DNA from: Alkalicoccus urumqiensis
GTDB taxonomy: Bacteria; Bacillota; Bacilli; Bacillales; Salisediminibacteriaceae
Direction of reading: 5' to 3'
Length of the DNA stretch: 64,000 bases
NCBI RefSeq assembly: GCF_002993335.1
Contig: NZ_PVNS01000002.1
Span: forward strand, 1 to 64,000
A program made the position numbers and the translations under genes. Below the pieces are notes generated by a model. It ran no database searches and was not told the origin of the DNA. It saw nothing but the letters and a program-made list of their open reading frames with translations. Below are positions 27,031-37,547 of the stretch, piece after piece. The stretch's first letter is position 1. Each line of letters starts with the position of its first letter.

Positions 27031-27588
27031 ATGATTTCAGTAAACGATTTTAAAACAGGACTGACGATTGAAACGGATAACGATATTTGGCAGGTAGTGG
27101 AATTTCAACATGTTAAACCCGGCAAAGGTGCTGCATTTGTCCGTTCAAAACTGCGCAGTCTCCGCAGCGGAAACATTCAGGAAAAGACATTCCGCGCCGG
27201 TGAAAAAGTAGGGCGTGCCCACATTGAGAACAATAAAATGCAGTACCTGTTTGCTAATGGTGATACGCACGCGTTTATGGATACACATTCGTATGAACAG
27301 CTGGAAATTCCAGCTTCACAGATCAAGCGCCAGCTTCAGTTTTTGAAAGAAAATATGGAAGTGAGTGTACTGACGTACGGGGACGAAATCCTTGGAGTGG
27401 AACCCCCGCAGTCTGTAGAGCTTGAAGTAACAGAAACAGAACCCGGCATTAAAGGAGATACAGCATCCGGCGGAACAAAGCCAGCTACACTCGAAACCGG
27501 CCTGACCGTTCAGGTGCCGTTTTTTGTCAACCAGGGCGACATGCTCGTGATCGACACACGCGAAGGAAAGTATGTTTCCCGCGCATAA
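27031..27588 (+). CDS. efp: Translation elongation factor P
   Basis: Relieves ribosomes stalled on polyproline. The 185-aa length is exact for the family. Lys32 in the loop KPGKGAAF is the residue modified to 5-aminopentanol in B. subtilis. The three-barrel signature [17 protein letters not shown] is present. Start follows AAGGAGGA. In B. subtilis the next genes are yqhV and spoIIIAA-AH; here they are missing. Confidence 0.97.
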   Translation: MISVNDFKTGLTIETDNDIWQVVEFQHVKPGKGAAFVRSKLRSLRSGNIQEKTFRAGEKVGRAHIENNKMQYLFANGDTHAFMDTHSYEQLEIPASQIKRQLQFLKENMEVSVLTYGDEILGVEPPQSVELEVTETEPGIKGDTASGGTKPATLETGLTVQVPFFVNQGDMLVIDTREGKYVSRA

Positions 27589-27610
27589 TCAATTGAAGGA
27601 GGTACTCGGA

Positions 27611-27973
27611 ATGGATTGGTCCGATCTAACAGAAGGAGCCAAAGCGGTTCTGGAGCAGACACGAAATATTAAAAACGACCGGATTCAGATTGTGGAGTTC
27701 GAAGTCGGCTTCACTCAGTCAGAGGAGGAAGCTGACGGAGGCGAACCGGTTTCGATTCAAGAAGAAGATTACCAGTCGCTGAAGCGGTATACGCAGGAGA
27801 ATGAATACGGGGAAAAGTATCATATGGCCCGCAACAAAGGCACAGTGAAAATTATTCTGCTGGAAGACGGGAAAATTCCTGACAATCTGTCGGATTTTCC
27901 AATCCACCGCGAATATAAAACGCAGGTGCAGACAGAAGAAGAGGCTGTGGAAGAAGCAGAAAACGAAGAGTAA
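27611..27973 (+). CDS. Small acidic protein of unknown function after efp
   Basis: A 120-aa soluble acidic protein (tail EEEAVEEAENEE). ATG 27611 is preceded by GAAGGAGGT, so translation is likely. No membrane segment, cysteine or family motif is recognised. It lies 22 bp after efp and is likely read through from it. It occupies the start of the gap where yqhV and the spoIIIA operon normally stand. Confidence 0.65.
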   Translation: MDWSDLTEGAKAVLEQTRNIKNDRIQIVEFEVGFTQSEEEADGGEPVSIQEEDYQSLKRYTQENEYGEKYHMARNKGTVKIILLEDGKIPDNLSDFPIHREYKTQVQTEEEAVEEAENEE

Positions 27974-27986
27974 TATGATTCAGCAG

Positions 27987-28019
27987 ACCGCCGGAAGTGA
28001 AGCTTCCGGTGGTTTCTTC
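27987..28019 (+). terminator. Terminator of the efp transcript
   Basis: ACCGCCGGAAG and CTTCCGGTGGT pair with a 5-base loop, followed by TTCTTC. Confidence 0.6.
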
Positions 28020-28023
28020 ATAA

Positions 28024-28045
28024 AAGGGGTGTCTCAGAAAAAACG
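28024..28045. repeat. Possible insertion sequence end remnant
   Basis: GGGGTGTCTCAGAAAAAA looks like the terminal inverted repeat of IS1182-type elements. No partner end and no transposase are seen, so this is tentative. Confidence 0.3.
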
Positions 28046-28204
28046 TGCTGCTCCAGTACCTCGTGAAAGAAACCTGTCATTTAGAGCAGGAAAAAAGGTT
28101 TTCTTTCTTCTGCTTTTGCGGTAGCATAAAATAGACTGCTGATTTCACAGTGGTCATACCACTGGGTACATAAATAGAATGACGATTTGAATAGGAGTGA
28201 TTGG

Positions 28205-28690
28205 ATGCTTAAAATTCAAGAAATCCGGGAGTTAATTCAGTTAATTGATAACTCGAGTATTGATGAATTCAAATATGAGCAGAACGGAGAAAAAGTAACG
28301 CTTCGAAAGCATCAGCAGGGCGGAGGAGAGACCATCCGCACCGTACAGGAGGCTCCGCAGCCGGTGCAGCCGTCACAGCCGGCACCGCAGTCTCCTGCGC
28401 AGGAAACATCCTCTGCCTCTGAAAAAACAGAAGCAGAGGACCGGAGCGGCACGCATGCGGTCACTTCTCCGATGGTGGGGACGTTTTATGCAGCTCCTTC
28501 ACCGGATGCTGACCCTTACGTCACGAAAGGCGATACCGTGAAGCAGGACAGCGTCGTCTGTATTGTTGAAGCGATGAAGCTGATGAATGAAATTGAAGCG
28601 GAAGTAAACGGGGAAATCGTCGAGGTTCTCGTAAAAGACGGAGAGCTTGTAGAATACGGCCAGGATCTTTTCCTCGTGAAACCGGAATAG
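28205..28690 (+). CDS. accB: Biotin carboxyl carrier protein of acetyl-CoA carboxylase
   Basis: A 161-aa carrier for the first step of fatty acid synthesis. An N-terminal helix ([19 protein letters not shown]) and a Pro/Ala/Gln-rich linker (about 55-80) precede the biotinyl domain with EAMKLMNE (Lys125). ATG 28205 is chosen over an upstream in-frame ATG because of TAGGAGTG. Precedes accC by 9 bp. Confidence 0.95.
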   Translation: MLKIQEIRELIQLIDNSSIDEFKYEQNGEKVTLRKHQQGGGETIRTVQEAPQPVQPSQPAPQSPAQETSSASEKTEAEDRSGTHAVTSPMVGTFYAAPSPDADPYVTKGDTVKQDSVVCIVEAMKLMNEIEAEVNGEIVEVLVKDGELVEYGQDLFLVKPE

Positions 28691-28699
28691 AGGGATCCT

Positions 28700-30064
28700 A
28701 TGCTGAAAAAAGTACTTATAGCCAACCGTGGAGAAATTGCAGTCAGAGTCATCCGTGCCTGCCGGGAACTCGGTATTGAGACAGTGGCTGTTTATTCCAC
28801 AGCAGACGAAGAAGCGCTTCACGTACGTCTTGCCGATGAAGCTTATTGTATCGGCCCTGTTTCCAGTGCGGACAGCTACCTGAATTTTACGAATGTCATG
28901 AGTGCTGCCACACTGACTCAGTCGGATGGCATCCACCCGGGCTACGGTTTTCTCTCAGAAAATCCTGACTTTGCTGAAATATGCGCCGCATGCAACATTA
29001 AATTTATCGGACCGAGTCCGGAAGCTATCAGCCGCATGGGAACAAAAGACGTTGCCAGAAAAACGATGGACGAAGCAGGAGTACCGGTTGTACCCGGGTC
29101 TGATGGACTCGTTGCAGGACCGGAAGAAGGTGCTCGGACAGCGGAGGAAATCGGCTATCCTGTGATCATTAAGGCGACGGCGGGCGGCGGTGGAAAAGGC
29201 ATTCGTGTGGCCCGTAACGAAGAAGAGTTAAAAAAGGGCATTTCGATTACCCAGCAGGAAGCAAGAGCCAATTTTGGAAACGAAGGCGTTTATCTGGAGA
29301 AATATATAGAGGATTTCCGTCATGTGGAAATTCAGGTGCTCGCCGACAGTTACGGCCACGTCATTCATCTTGGAGAGCGGGACTGTTCGATTCAGCGCCG
29401 CCTTCAGAAACTTGTGGAGGAAACCCCGTCTCCGGCAATCAGTCCGGAGATGCGCCGGCAGATGGGAGAAGCAGCGGTCCGCGCTGCTGAAGCAGTGAAC
29501 TATGAAGGTGCAGGGACTGTTGAGTTCATTTTTGATCATGTCAATCAAACATTTTATTTTATGGAAATGAACACCCGCATTCAAGTGGAGCACCCTGTAA
29601 CGGAAATGGTTACGGGAGTAGACCTGATAAAAGAACAGTTGAAAATCGCCTCCGGGGAACGACTGGAGCTGAAACAGGAAGATATCCGCTTCCAGGGCTG
29701 GTCCATCGAGTGCAGGATCAATGCAGAAGATCCGTTTAAACAGTTTATGCCGTCACCGGGACGGATCGGTTTTTATCTTCCGCCGGGCGGACCGGGAGTT
29801 CGCGTTGACAGCGCAGCCTACCCGGATTACATGATATCACCTTACTACGATTCCATGGTGGCAAAGCTGATTGTTCATGCACCGACGAGAGCAGAAGCAG
29901 TGTCCAAGATGGAGCGGGCACTTTCCGAGTTTCTGGTGGAGGGAGTCAAAACGACGATCCCATTCCATCAGCGCCTTTTCGAACATGACGTTTTCCGTTC
30001 AGGAGACTTTAATACAAAGTTTCTGGAACTGTATCCAATAGAAGAAAAGGGGGAGCAATCATGA
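28700..30064 (+). CDS. accC: Biotin carboxylase subunit of acetyl-CoA carboxylase
   Basis: Carboxylates biotin on AccB with ATP and bicarbonate. The 454-aa ATP-grasp protein has [14 protein letters not shown], the glycine loop [12 protein letters not shown], catalytic ERDCSIQRR and [15 protein letters not shown]. Overlaps yqhY by 4 bp (ATGA). Confidence 0.97.
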   Translation: MLKKVLIANRGEIAVRVIRACRELGIETVAVYSTADEEALHVRLADEAYCIGPVSSADSYLNFTNVMSAATLTQSDGIHPGYGFLSENPDFAEICAACNIKFIGPSPEAISRMGTKDVARKTMDEAGVPVVPGSDGLVAGPEEGARTAEEIGYPVIIKATAGGGGKGIRVARNEEELKKGISITQQEARANFGNEGVYLEKYIEDFRHVEIQVLADSYGHVIHLGERDCSIQRRLQKLVEETPSPAISPEMRRQMGEAAVRAAEAVNYEGAGTVEFIFDHVNQTFYFMEMNTRIQVEHPVTEMVTGVDLIKEQLKIASGERLELKQEDIRFQGWSIECRINAEDPFKQFMPSPGRIGFYLPPGGPGVRVDSAAYPDYMISPYYDSMVAKLIVHAPTRAEAVSKMERALSEFLVEGVKTTIPFHQRLFEHDVFRSGDFNTKFLELYPIEEKGEQS

Positions 30065-30456
30065 GTGAAAACGTAGAAATTCAACTGCAGACTTCCAGGC
30101 AGGACAATGGAAGAGTCGTTATTTCGCCAGAGGTAATCGAAGTCATTACCAGTCTTGCCGCACAGGAAGTAGAAGGCGTGGCCCACCTGCGCGGTTCCTT
30201 CGCATCGGGCGTGGCAGAACGTCTCGGCCGCAGATCATCCGGCAAAGGGATCAAGGTCGACATGCAGGAGGAAGAAGCTGTCATTGACGTATACATCACC
30301 GCGGCCTATGGGAAATCCATTCCGGATACAGCCCGCCAGATTCAAAAGAATATCGTGGAAACGCTCGATACGATGACCGCGATTAAAACGCGCGAAGTAA
30401 ATGTGCATGTTACAGGTGTGGAACTGCCCGAGGCTCTAGAAAATCCGAAAGAGTAG
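30061..30456 (+). CDS. yqhY: Asp23/Gls24 family envelope stress protein
   Basis: A 131-aa Asp23-family protein with the family stretch [20 protein letters not shown]. In B. subtilis YqhY is co-encoded with accBC and influences acetyl-CoA carboxylase; that link is inferred here from the same operon. Start overlaps the accC stop. Confidence 0.93.
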   Translation: MSENVEIQLQTSRQDNGRVVISPEVIEVITSLAAQEVEGVAHLRGSFASGVAERLGRRSSGKGIKVDMQEEEAVIDVYITAAYGKSIPDTARQIQKNIVETLDTMTAIKTREVNVHVTGVELPEALENPKE

Positions 30457-30490
30457 CCGCCTGCCTGAATAAACTTCTTTTTCTTTTCAC

Positions 30491-30527
30491 TGAAGACTGT
30501 CGTGCTTTTCTGCGGCAGTCTTTTTGT
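30491..30527 (+). terminator. Terminator after yqhY
   Basis: AGACTGTCG pairs with CGGCAGTCT (one G-U), followed by TTTTTG. Confidence 0.8.
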
Positions 30528-30646
30528 TTACAAAGGAAAAACACACCTCATCATCGATTCAAAACTGCCCGTGCAACGTTCATGAAAATTATGCTATGAT
30601 GTGAAGTGTTGAATTGCACGAGGAAAGTAAAAGGAGAAGATACATC

Positions 30647-31057
30647 ATGAAAAGAAGAGTAGCGCGGATCAAATCGGTTCAGGCGCTTTATCAAGTAGAA
30701 ATGACCGGAATCAGTGCGGAAGAGGCCGTCGAAGCCGCGCTTGAAGAAGGGGAGGAAGCAAGCCCGTTTCTTTATGAGCTCGTCCGGGGCACCCTGGAGC
30801 ATGGCGGTGAGATCGATTCCTATCTCGAAGAAGCGCTGGAACACTGGACATTGAACCGACTGACAAGAATTGACCGCGCCATTCTGCGGCAGTGCGTGTT
30901 CGAAATGAAATACATGGACGATATGCCGGTCAATGTCAGCATTAACGAAGCGATTGATCTTGCAAAAGGGTTCAACGGCGAGGAGGAATCCGGCCGTTTT
31001 GTGAATGGTGTCGCTTCAAAAGTAGCTTCTATGCTCGGCGAATCCACGGCAGAATAA
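30647..31057 (+). CDS. nusB: Transcription antitermination factor NusB
   Basis: All-helical RNA-binding protein of rRNA antitermination complexes, 136 aa. Shows KRRVARIKSVQALYQVEMTG at the N-terminus and VSINEAIDLAKGFNGEEESGRFVNGV near the C-terminus. ATG 30647 follows AAAAGGAGA; an upstream in-frame ATG lacks a ribosome site. First gene of the nusB-to-argR cluster. Confidence 0.96.
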   Translation: MKRRVARIKSVQALYQVEMTGISAEEAVEAALEEGEEASPFLYELVRGTLEHGGEIDSYLEEALEHWTLNRLTRIDRAILRQCVFEMKYMDDMPVNVSINEAIDLAKGFNGEEESGRFVNGVASKVASMLGESTAE

Positions 31058-31079
31058 GAAAACCAGGAGGGAGACAACG

Positions 31080-31931
31080 ATGACTGCAGAAATTATTTCA
31101 GGAAAAGAAGTAGCACAAGTTATTCGTCAACAGCTGAAAGAAGAGACCGGGAAGCTGAAACAAAAAGGGATTGTTCCGGGGCTGGCCGTCATTCTCGCAG
31201 GAGACGATCCGGCCTCTGCTTCCTACGTGCGCGGCAAAGAGAAAGCCTGCCGCGAGACAGGAATCCACTCGACAGTAGACCGCGTTTCCGCCTCTATCTC
31301 TGAAGAGGATCTGCTCGGCAGAATCGAAGAATTAAATCAGGATCCTTCTATTCACGGGATACTTGTTCAGCTGCCGCTTCCTGACCACATTTCTGAACAC
31401 CGTGTCATCGATGCGATTTCCCCGCTGAAAGATGTGGACGGTTTTCATCCTGTCAGTATCGGAAATATGGTTATTGGGAGAAAAGCATTCCTTCCCTGTA
31501 CGCCGCACGGAATTATCCGCATGCTGAAATCAAAAGATATTCCTATTGAAGGAAGCCACGCTGTCATTGTCGGCAGAAGCAATATTGTTGGAAAACCGGT
31601 CGGACAGCTTCTTCTGAATGAGAATGCAACAGTAACCTACTGCCATTCACGCACAAAAAACATGCAGGAAATCACGAAGCAGGCTGATATTTTAATCGCC
31701 GCCGTCGGCAAAAAGCATTTCATTACTGCAGATGATATTAAAGAAGGTGCCGTCGTGGTGGATGTCGGTATTAACCGTACGGAGGAAGGAACGCTGACCG
31801 GGGATGTGGATTTTGAATCGGTGAAGGAAAAAGCAGGATACATCACGCCAGTACCGGGAGGCGTCGGTCCGATGACCATTACCATGCTTCTTGCGAATAC
31901 CGTTCAGAGTGCGCAGGAGGGAGCAGAGTGA
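31080..31931 (+). CDS. folD: Methylenetetrahydrofolate dehydrogenase/cyclohydrolase
   Basis: Bifunctional enzyme that interconverts 5,10-methylene-, methenyl- and 10-formyl-THF. The 283-aa protein has the catalytic Lys segment SYVRGKEKA, GILVQLPLP, VVGRSNIVGKP-type dinucleotide motif (VIVGRSNIVG) and PVPGGVGPMT. Start follows CCAGGAGGG. Overlaps xseA by 4 bp. Confidence 0.97.
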   Translation: MTAEIISGKEVAQVIRQQLKEETGKLKQKGIVPGLAVILAGDDPASASYVRGKEKACRETGIHSTVDRVSASISEEDLLGRIEELNQDPSIHGILVQLPLPDHISEHRVIDAISPLKDVDGFHPVSIGNMVIGRKAFLPCTPHGIIRMLKSKDIPIEGSHAVIVGRSNIVGKPVGQLLLNENATVTYCHSRTKNMQEITKQADILIAAVGKKHFITADDIKEGAVVVDVGINRTEEGTLTGDVDFESVKEKAGYITPVPGGVGPMTITMLLANTVQSAQEGAE

Positions 31932-33289
31932 GCTCCTATCTTTCCGTAGCGGACGTCACCACCCGGATCAAACGGCTCCTGGAAACGTCCGGCATGGTCC
32001 AGAATGTCTGGATTCAGGCGGAGATTTCGAATTTCAAACGTCACAGCCGGGGGCATATGTACTTCTCGCTGAAAGACGACCGTTCCCGCATCCAGTCTGT
32101 TATGTTTGCGGGAAGTAACAAGAACCTTACATTCACTCCGGAAGATGGGATGAGCGTTCTTGTGCGCGGGGATGTAACTGTGTATGAACCGTTTGGTCAG
32201 TATCAGCTGATGGTAAAAGAAATGCAGCCGGACGGAACCGGTAATTTATTTGCAGCCTACGAACAGCTGAAGAAAAAATTGACTGCGGCCGGATATTTTG
32301 CTCAGGATAAAAAGAAAGCCATTCCGCGGCTCCCTAAACACATTGCCGTAATAACCTCTCCCACCGGCGCTGCCGTCCGTGATATGATCACCACACTCCG
32401 CCGTAGATATCCGCTCGTGAAAGTAACGCTGCTGCCCGTTCTCGTTCAGGGGCCGGATGCCGCCCCTTCGATTGCAAGAGCGATCAGGCAGGCGGATGAA
32501 ACCGGCTGGTTTGATACGATTATCGCCGGAAGGGGCGGAGGATCCATTGAGGATTTGTGGGCGTTTAATGAAGAAGAAACCGTTCTGGCTGCTGCTTCCT
32601 GCCGGACACCGGTCATCTCAGCTGTCGGCCACGAAACAGATACAACGCTCTTTGATTTTGCTGCTGACCTCCGTGCGCCGACGCCTACGGCTGCTGCGGA
32701 ATTGGCCGTGCCGGATATAACGGAAATGCGGGAGTTTGTCCACGACCGCCGCGGGAGGATCCACCGGGCTGCAGCTGAGCGGTTCGAGCGGGCTCAGGAT
32801 GCATTAAAGCGCCTGGAGCAGTCTTATGCGTTCCGTTATCCAAAGCGGCTTATCGAGGAAAAAGAGCAGCAGCTGGACTGGATGACAGACCGGTTAAAAC
32901 AGCGTCTCCAGGAAAGCGGAAGCCGGAAAAGAGAGCAGGAGCGGTCGCTTACAAACCGGCTCCATGCTGCACATCCGAAAAAACAGCTGGAAAGAAACAG
33001 AGAACAGCTTCAAGAAAGAAAACATCAGCTTGAGCGGGCCGTCAGAAAGCTCCATCAGGAGAAAGCGTCCCGACTGGAGCTGCAGCTTTCCAAGCTGGAC
33101 CTTCTCTCGCCGGTGCAGCTGATGCGTAAAGGTTATGCGCTTCCTTACGCTGAGGATGGAAAGCTTGTACGAAGCCGTGAGGATGCCCCGGAAAAAAGCA
33201 TGCTGAAGCTGCGTGTATCCGATGGACTCCTCGCCTGCCGCGTTGAATCAAATACTCCCATACAGAAGGAGGACCCACCGCATGAGTGA
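31928..33289 (+). CDS. xseA: Exodeoxyribonuclease VII large subunit
   Basis: Catalytic subunit of ExoVII, 453 aa. N-terminal OB fold ([25 protein letters not shown]), central catalytic domain with [14 protein letters not shown] and [13 protein letters not shown], and a long C-terminal coiled coil (about 265-400). GTG start inside the folD stop (GTGA). Confidence 0.96.
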   Translation: MSSYLSVADVTTRIKRLLETSGMVQNVWIQAEISNFKRHSRGHMYFSLKDDRSRIQSVMFAGSNKNLTFTPEDGMSVLVRGDVTVYEPFGQYQLMVKEMQPDGTGNLFAAYEQLKKKLTAAGYFAQDKKKAIPRLPKHIAVITSPTGAAVRDMITTLRRRYPLVKVTLLPVLVQGPDAAPSIARAIRQADETGWFDTIIAGRGGGSIEDLWAFNEEETVLAAASCRTPVISAVGHETDTTLFDFAADLRAPTPTAAAELAVPDITEMREFVHDRRGRIHRAAAERFERAQDALKRLEQSYAFRYPKRLIEEKEQQLDWMTDRLKQRLQESGSRKREQERSLTNRLHAAHPKKQLERNREQLQERKHQLERAVRKLHQEKASRLELQLSKLDLLSPVQLMRKGYALPYAEDGKLVRSREDAPEKSMLKLRVSDGLLACRVESNTPIQKEDPPHE

Positions 33290-33515
33290 AGAGCAGGAAA
33301 ACCATACGTTTGAAACGTCGATGCGCCAGCTGGAGGAAATTGTACAGCGGCTTGAAAAAGGAGATGTCCCTCTGGAAGAGGCAATGGAACTGTTTCAGGA
33401 GGGAATGAAACTGTCAAAAGACTGCCACGAGCGTCTGACGAAAGTGGAAAAGCAGATGACGGATGTGCTGAGTGAAGATGGCTCGCTTTCCACGCTGCCT
33501 GAGGAGGAATTGTAA
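33282..33515 (+). CDS. xseB: Exodeoxyribonuclease VII small subunit
   Basis: A 77-aa helical hairpin protein that binds XseA. Matches the family at [30 protein letters not shown] 33282 lies behind GAAGGAGGA within the end of xseA (8-bp overlap). Confidence 0.95.
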   Translation: MSEEQENHTFETSMRQLEEIVQRLEKGDVPLEEAMELFQEGMKLSKDCHERLTKVEKQMTDVLSEDGSLSTLPEEEL

Positions 33516-33516
33516 C

Positions 33517-34407
33517 GTGACTACAGATAAGCTGGCGCGTTTTATGGAACAGTATAAATCAAGAGTGGAAGCTCTTCTTCTGCAGTCTGCCAGAAAAAAA
33601 GAAACGCCTCAAAGACTCGGGGAAGCGATGATGTATTCACTGGAGGCGGGTGGAAAAAGAGTCCGTCCGCTTCTGCTCTACGCCGTTCTTGACTGTTTCC
33701 GCACTGCTCCTGAAAAGGGAGACGCAGCTGCCTGCTCTCTGGAGATGATCCATACATATTCCCTTATTCATGACGACCTGCCCGCAATGGATGATGATGA
33801 TCTGCGCAGGGGGAAACCGACGAGCCACCGCCGTTTTGATGAAGCGACGGCCATTCTTGCCGGAGATGCCCTGTTAACAAGAGCTTTTCAGCTTGCTGCA
33901 GACGACAGGGAAAATTCCGATGAGAAAAAGATCCGTCTGCTCCAGCTGCTGACAGCTGCATCAGGTGCGGAAGGAATGGTAGGCGGCCAGATGGAAGACA
34001 TGCAGGCAGAAGAGCAGACAGAAATTACTTCGAGCGAGCTCGCTGCGATACATGACCATAAAACCGGCGATCTTCTTGCGGTCGCTCTGCAGATGGGCGG
34101 TGTGCTCTCAGACTGTACGGAGATAGAGCAGTCGCAGCTGGACCGCTACGGCAGATGTATCGGACTTGCCTTTCAGGTAAAAGATGATCTGCTCGATGTC
34201 GAAGGAGATGAGGCAGAGATCGGAAAACCGGTTGGAAGTGATGAAACAAATAATAAGCATACGTACGTCCGGCTGATGGGAATCGAAGGCGCGCGCGAAT
34301 TTCTGGATCAGCTTCTCCGGGATGCACTGGATGCACTCGGGCATATTGATGCAGACACGGAGATTTTATCTGATCTGGCGCGCTACATCGCTCAGCGTAC
34401 AGCGTAA
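33517..34407 (+). CDS. ispA: Farnesyl diphosphate synthase
   Basis: Condenses isopentenyl diphosphate with allylic primers to farnesyl diphosphate. The 296-aa protein has the first Asp-rich motif DDLPAMDDDD, the second DDLLDVEGD, GGKRVRPLLL and GxQxxDM-type GGQMEDM. GTG 33517 follows GAGGAGGAA; the frame is open upstream. Followed by OLE RNA, oapA and dxs, so isoprenoid precursor genes flank the RNA. Confidence 0.96.
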   Translation: MTTDKLARFMEQYKSRVEALLLQSARKKETPQRLGEAMMYSLEAGGKRVRPLLLYAVLDCFRTAPEKGDAAACSLEMIHTYSLIHDDLPAMDDDDLRRGKPTSHRRFDEATAILAGDALLTRAFQLAADDRENSDEKKIRLLQLLTAASGAEGMVGGQMEDMQAEEQTEITSSELAAIHDHKTGDLLAVALQMGGVLSDCTEIEQSQLDRYGRCIGLAFQVKDDLLDVEGDEAEIGKPVGSDETNNKHTYVRLMGIEGAREFLDQLLRDALDALGHIDADTEILSDLARYIAQRTA

Positions 34408-34449
34408 CTGCTGGCATCATACCGATTCGCTGTGATAAACTATACGAAA

Positions 34450-35009
34450 GTGAGTGGCGCAGTATCCTAGTCGGTTCTGCATACTCGAAAGCGGGCCTAA
34501 AAATCCGCTAAAGGGCACATCGATGAAGTTCCTAGTCTGGGCTTGAGGCGCCCAGCCCTGGGTCCTGACTGGGAGTAAAGGCTGTTGGGCGATCCACAAA
34601 GGCATGTGGGCGTGAACCCTGCAGCCGCGGAGGCCTGTGGCCGCGGCACTATCCCAACTGTGCTGTGTTCACAGGTATGAACCTGTATCCGCAGATTTCG
34701 GGAATCTGCGGGCAGCGTAGCCTGCCTTGAGTGGAGTCCGAGGGGATTGCAGCCAGCCAGCTGCATGAAATCGGCTCTGCAAAAGAGGATAGAGTATGAT
34801 GTGAGCTGCCGGGGAAATCCCCTAGGCTGTTCTGATGGACGCTGAGGATGGATTATAGTGCGTACTGAGTGGCAATCCAGTCCGGTGACCGGAGACGGCG
34901 CCGAGACAGGTGTAATCGGGAAACCCCCGCTGCGGCGACGCGGCGGTACCTGTCTGGGAAAACCTACTGGACCTAAGACGCAGCGTTTACGTTTTCAGCG
35001 GCCACTCAC
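34450..35009 (+). ncRNA. ole: OLE RNA (ornate, large, extremophilic)
   Basis: A 560-base non-coding RNA between ispA and oapA/dxs. The ends are closed by GTGAGTGGC (34450-34458) pairing with GCCACTCAC (35001-35009). Between them lie many GC-rich hairpins, for example AACCTGTATCCGCAGATTTC near 34680 and the purine-rich AAACCCCCGCTGCGG near 34920. The position, between ispA and dxs and directly upstream of the OapA gene, is the one known in Alkalihalobacillus (Bacillus) halodurans. There OLE forms a membrane ribonucleoprotein needed for growth in cold, ethanol and some magnesium conditions. No credible reading frame runs through it. The identification rests on position, length and structure; I could not align it to the family model. 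Confidence 0.88.
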
Positions 35010-35045
35010 GATACATAAATCAAGGACAGGAAGCCGGGTCGTCTA

Positions 35046-35645
35046 ATGAATGAATCAATGAAGCAGTCCCTCCGATGGAGCTGGATTATAGCCGTTGTCA
35101 CTCTTGTGCTGGCGGCTCTTTTTTCTGTCATATCTACAGCGATGCTGAGCGGTGTCTCCTGGGCGGTGGGGATGGTCATTGTGTTTGCCATTGTCCTGAC
35201 AGGGGTAATATCCGATACAATTGGTGTTGCCGCAACAGCTGCGTCTGAAGCCCCATTTCATGCGATGGCAGCCGACCGGGTCCCGGGGGCCCGTCAGGCT
35301 TCCGTTATTACGAGAAATGCAGATAAATTTTCCAATTTTACCAATGACGTGATCGGGGATATTGCCGGTGTCATCAGTGGAACCGCATCCGCCTACGTCG
35401 TTCTTCAGCTGACGTTTGCACTCGGCTCCTCCGATGAAAGCACGCTCCAATTTATAATCTCGGTGTTATTTACAAGTGTGGTTGCTGCGACGACTGTCGG
35501 TGGAAAAGCAGTCGGCAAAACGATTGCCATCCAGCATTCTACACCGATCATTTTTCATGTGGGTAGATTATTTTATTTATTGGAGGTAAAATTGGGGATA
35601 ACCATTTTTAAGAGCAAGCGGAAGAAAAAACAAGCTAGAAAGTGA
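35046..35645 (+). CDS. oapA: OLE-associated membrane protein A
   Basis: A 199-aa protein with about four hydrophobic segments (residues 13-31, 37-58, 100-130 and 137-160) and a basic tail (KSKRKKKQARK). It lies directly after OLE RNA and before dxs, the place of BH2780 (OapA), which binds OLE RNA and holds it at the membrane. The conserved loop FTNDVIGDIAGVISGTASAY is visible. ATG 35046 is 37 bp after the RNA's closing stem. Confidence 0.9.
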   Translation: MNESMKQSLRWSWIIAVVTLVLAALFSVISTAMLSGVSWAVGMVIVFAIVLTGVISDTIGVAATAASEAPFHAMAADRVPGARQASVITRNADKFSNFTNDVIGDIAGVISGTASAYVVLQLTFALGSSDESTLQFIISVLFTSVVAATTVGGKAVGKTIAIQHSTPIIFHVGRLFYLLEVKLGITIFKSKRKKKQARK

Positions 35646-35654
35646 GGGGTCTTC

Positions 35655-37544
35655 ATGGATTTGATGGATATACAGAATCCAGCGTTCCTGAAAGACATGA
35701 CCGATGAGCAGCTTGACAGCCTGGCTCAGGATATACGGTCTTTTCTAATTGATAAATTGTCGGTAACCGGGGGACATCTCGGGCCGAATCTCGGCGTAGT
35801 GGAACTGACTCTTGCACTGCATCAGATTTACGACAGTCCGAAAGACAAATTTCTATTCGACGTTGGACACCAGGCTTACGTTCATAAAATACTGACAGGC
35901 CGTGCAGATCAATTTGATACGCTGCGCCAGTTTAAAGGTCTCTGCGGATTCCCGAAACGTTCCGAATCAGAACACGACGCGTGGGAGACCGGTCACAGCT
36001 CCACCTCGCTTTCCGGTGCTGCAGGTATGACGCTCGCGCGCGATCTGAAAGGAACCGATGAGCATATCATTCCGATTATTGGTGACGGAGCCCTCACCGG
36101 AGGGATGGCGATGGAAGCGCTTAACCACCTTGGCCATGAGCAGCGGGATATTACCATCATTTTAAACGACAATGAAATGTCCATTGCACCGAACGTTGGG
36201 GCTATGCATAATATGCTGGGCCGGATGCGCACCGCAGGAAGTTACCAGAAAGCGAAAGATGATCTGGAAATGCTTATCCGCAGAGTTCCTGCTTTCGGCG
36301 GCCGCCTGGCAGATGCAGCAGAGCGGGTGAAGGACAGCCTGAAATATCTGCTTGTGAGCGGAATGTTTTTCGAAGAGCTCGGTTTTACGTATCTAGGTCC
36401 TGTGGATGGCCACGATCTCTCCGACTTGAAATCCAATATTAACTACGCGAAAAAAACACATGGGCCGGTCCTTATCCACGTTGTAACGAAAAAAGGAAAA
36501 GGATATGCGCCTGCTGAGAACGATGCAAAAGGAACGTGGCACGGTCTGGGACCATATAAAATCGAATCCGGGGAAGTCGTTAAAAAGCCCGGCCCTCCCG
36601 GATACAGCAGTATTTTCGCAGAAACAATGAAAACGATCGCCCGCAGCGACAAGCGGATGGTAGCTGTTACACCGGCCATGCCGAACGGAAGCGGTCTGGA
36701 TAAATTCGCGAAAGAGTTTCCAGAGCGGATGTTTGATGTCGGTATCGCTGAGCAGCACGCGACGACGATGTCTGCAGGACTTGCGCTGCAGGGTATGAAG
36801 CCGGTACTGGCGATATACTCTACATTCATGCAGCGCGGCTATGATCAGCTTGTCCACGATGTGTGCCGCCAGAATGCGAACGTCGTTTTCGCCATAGACC
36901 GGGCGGGGCTTGTTGGTGCAGACGGTGAAACACATCAAGGTGTGTTTGATATTTCCTATATGCGTCATCTGCCGAACATGAAAATACTCAGTCCGAAAGA
37001 CGAGAATGAATTCCAGCACCTTTTATATACGGCGTTTCAGAACGAAGATGGACCGACAGCTGTCAGATATCCGCGCGGAGCAGGCCTTGGCGTTGAGATG
37101 GATGATGAATTGAAAGAGCTCCCGTTTGGAAAGTGGGAAACGCTCCGGGAAGGAAAAGATGTCTCCATCCTTACGTTTGGTACGATGGTTCCGACTGCGC
37201 TGGAAGCATGCGATCTGCTGAAAAGCCGTGGTATTGAAGCGGAAGTAGTGAATGCACGTTCCATTAAACCGCTGGATGAAGAGAAGCTGAACCAGCTTGC
37301 AGACAGTGGGACGCCGATCGTCACGCTGGAAGAACATGCGCTTCTCGGCGGATTTGGAAGTGCTGTACTGGAATACCTTCACGAGAGCGGGCGCCACAGT
37401 GCAGTAGTCGACCGCATGGGAATCCCGGACTGGTATATTGAACACGGAAGCATTCCGAAGCTTCTGGAAGAAATCGGTCTGACTGCAGAAAAAACGGCAG
37501 AACGTGCAGCAGCACAGGTGCCGAAAAAACAGAAAAGAGCCTGA
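35655..37544 (+). CDS. dxs: 1-deoxy-D-xylulose-5-phosphate synthase
   Basis: First enzyme of the MEP isoprenoid pathway; joins pyruvate and glyceraldehyde-3-phosphate using thiamine diphosphate. The 629-aa chain shows [13 protein letters not shown], the TPP motif [28 protein letters not shown] and [14 protein letters not shown]. Follows oapA by 9 bp and ends 3 bp before tlyA. Confidence 0.97.
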   Translation: MDLMDIQNPAFLKDMTDEQLDSLAQDIRSFLIDKLSVTGGHLGPNLGVVELTLALHQIYDSPKDKFLFDVGHQAYVHKILTGRADQFDTLRQFKGLCGFPKRSESEHDAWETGHSSTSLSGAAGMTLARDLKGTDEHIIPIIGDGALTGGMAMEALNHLGHEQRDITIILNDNEMSIAPNVGAMHNMLGRMRTAGSYQKAKDDLEMLIRRVPAFGGRLADAAERVKDSLKYLLVSGMFFEELGFTYLGPVDGHDLSDLKSNINYAKKTHGPVLIHVVTKKGKGYAPAENDAKGTWHGLGPYKIESGEVVKKPGPPGYSSIFAETMKTIARSDKRMVAVTPAMPNGSGLDKFAKEFPERMFDVGIAEQHATTMSAGLALQGMKPVLAIYSTFMQRGYDQLVHDVCRQNANVVFAIDRAGLVGADGETHQGVFDISYMRHLPNMKILSPKDENEFQHLLYTAFQNEDGPTAVRYPRGAGLGVEMDDELKELPFGKWETLREGKDVSILTFGTMVPTALEACDLLKSRGIEAEVVNARSIKPLDEEKLNQLADSGTPIVTLEEHALLGGFGSAVLEYLHESGRHSAVVDRMGIPDWYIEHGSIPKLLEEIGLTAEKTAERAAAQVPKKQKRA

Positions 37545-37547
37545 TGA

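Noticed and set aside
34497-34766. Open frames inside the OLE RNA region
   Set aside because: Short frames on both strands without ribosome sites; they follow from GC-rich hairpins, and the region is better explained by structured RNA.
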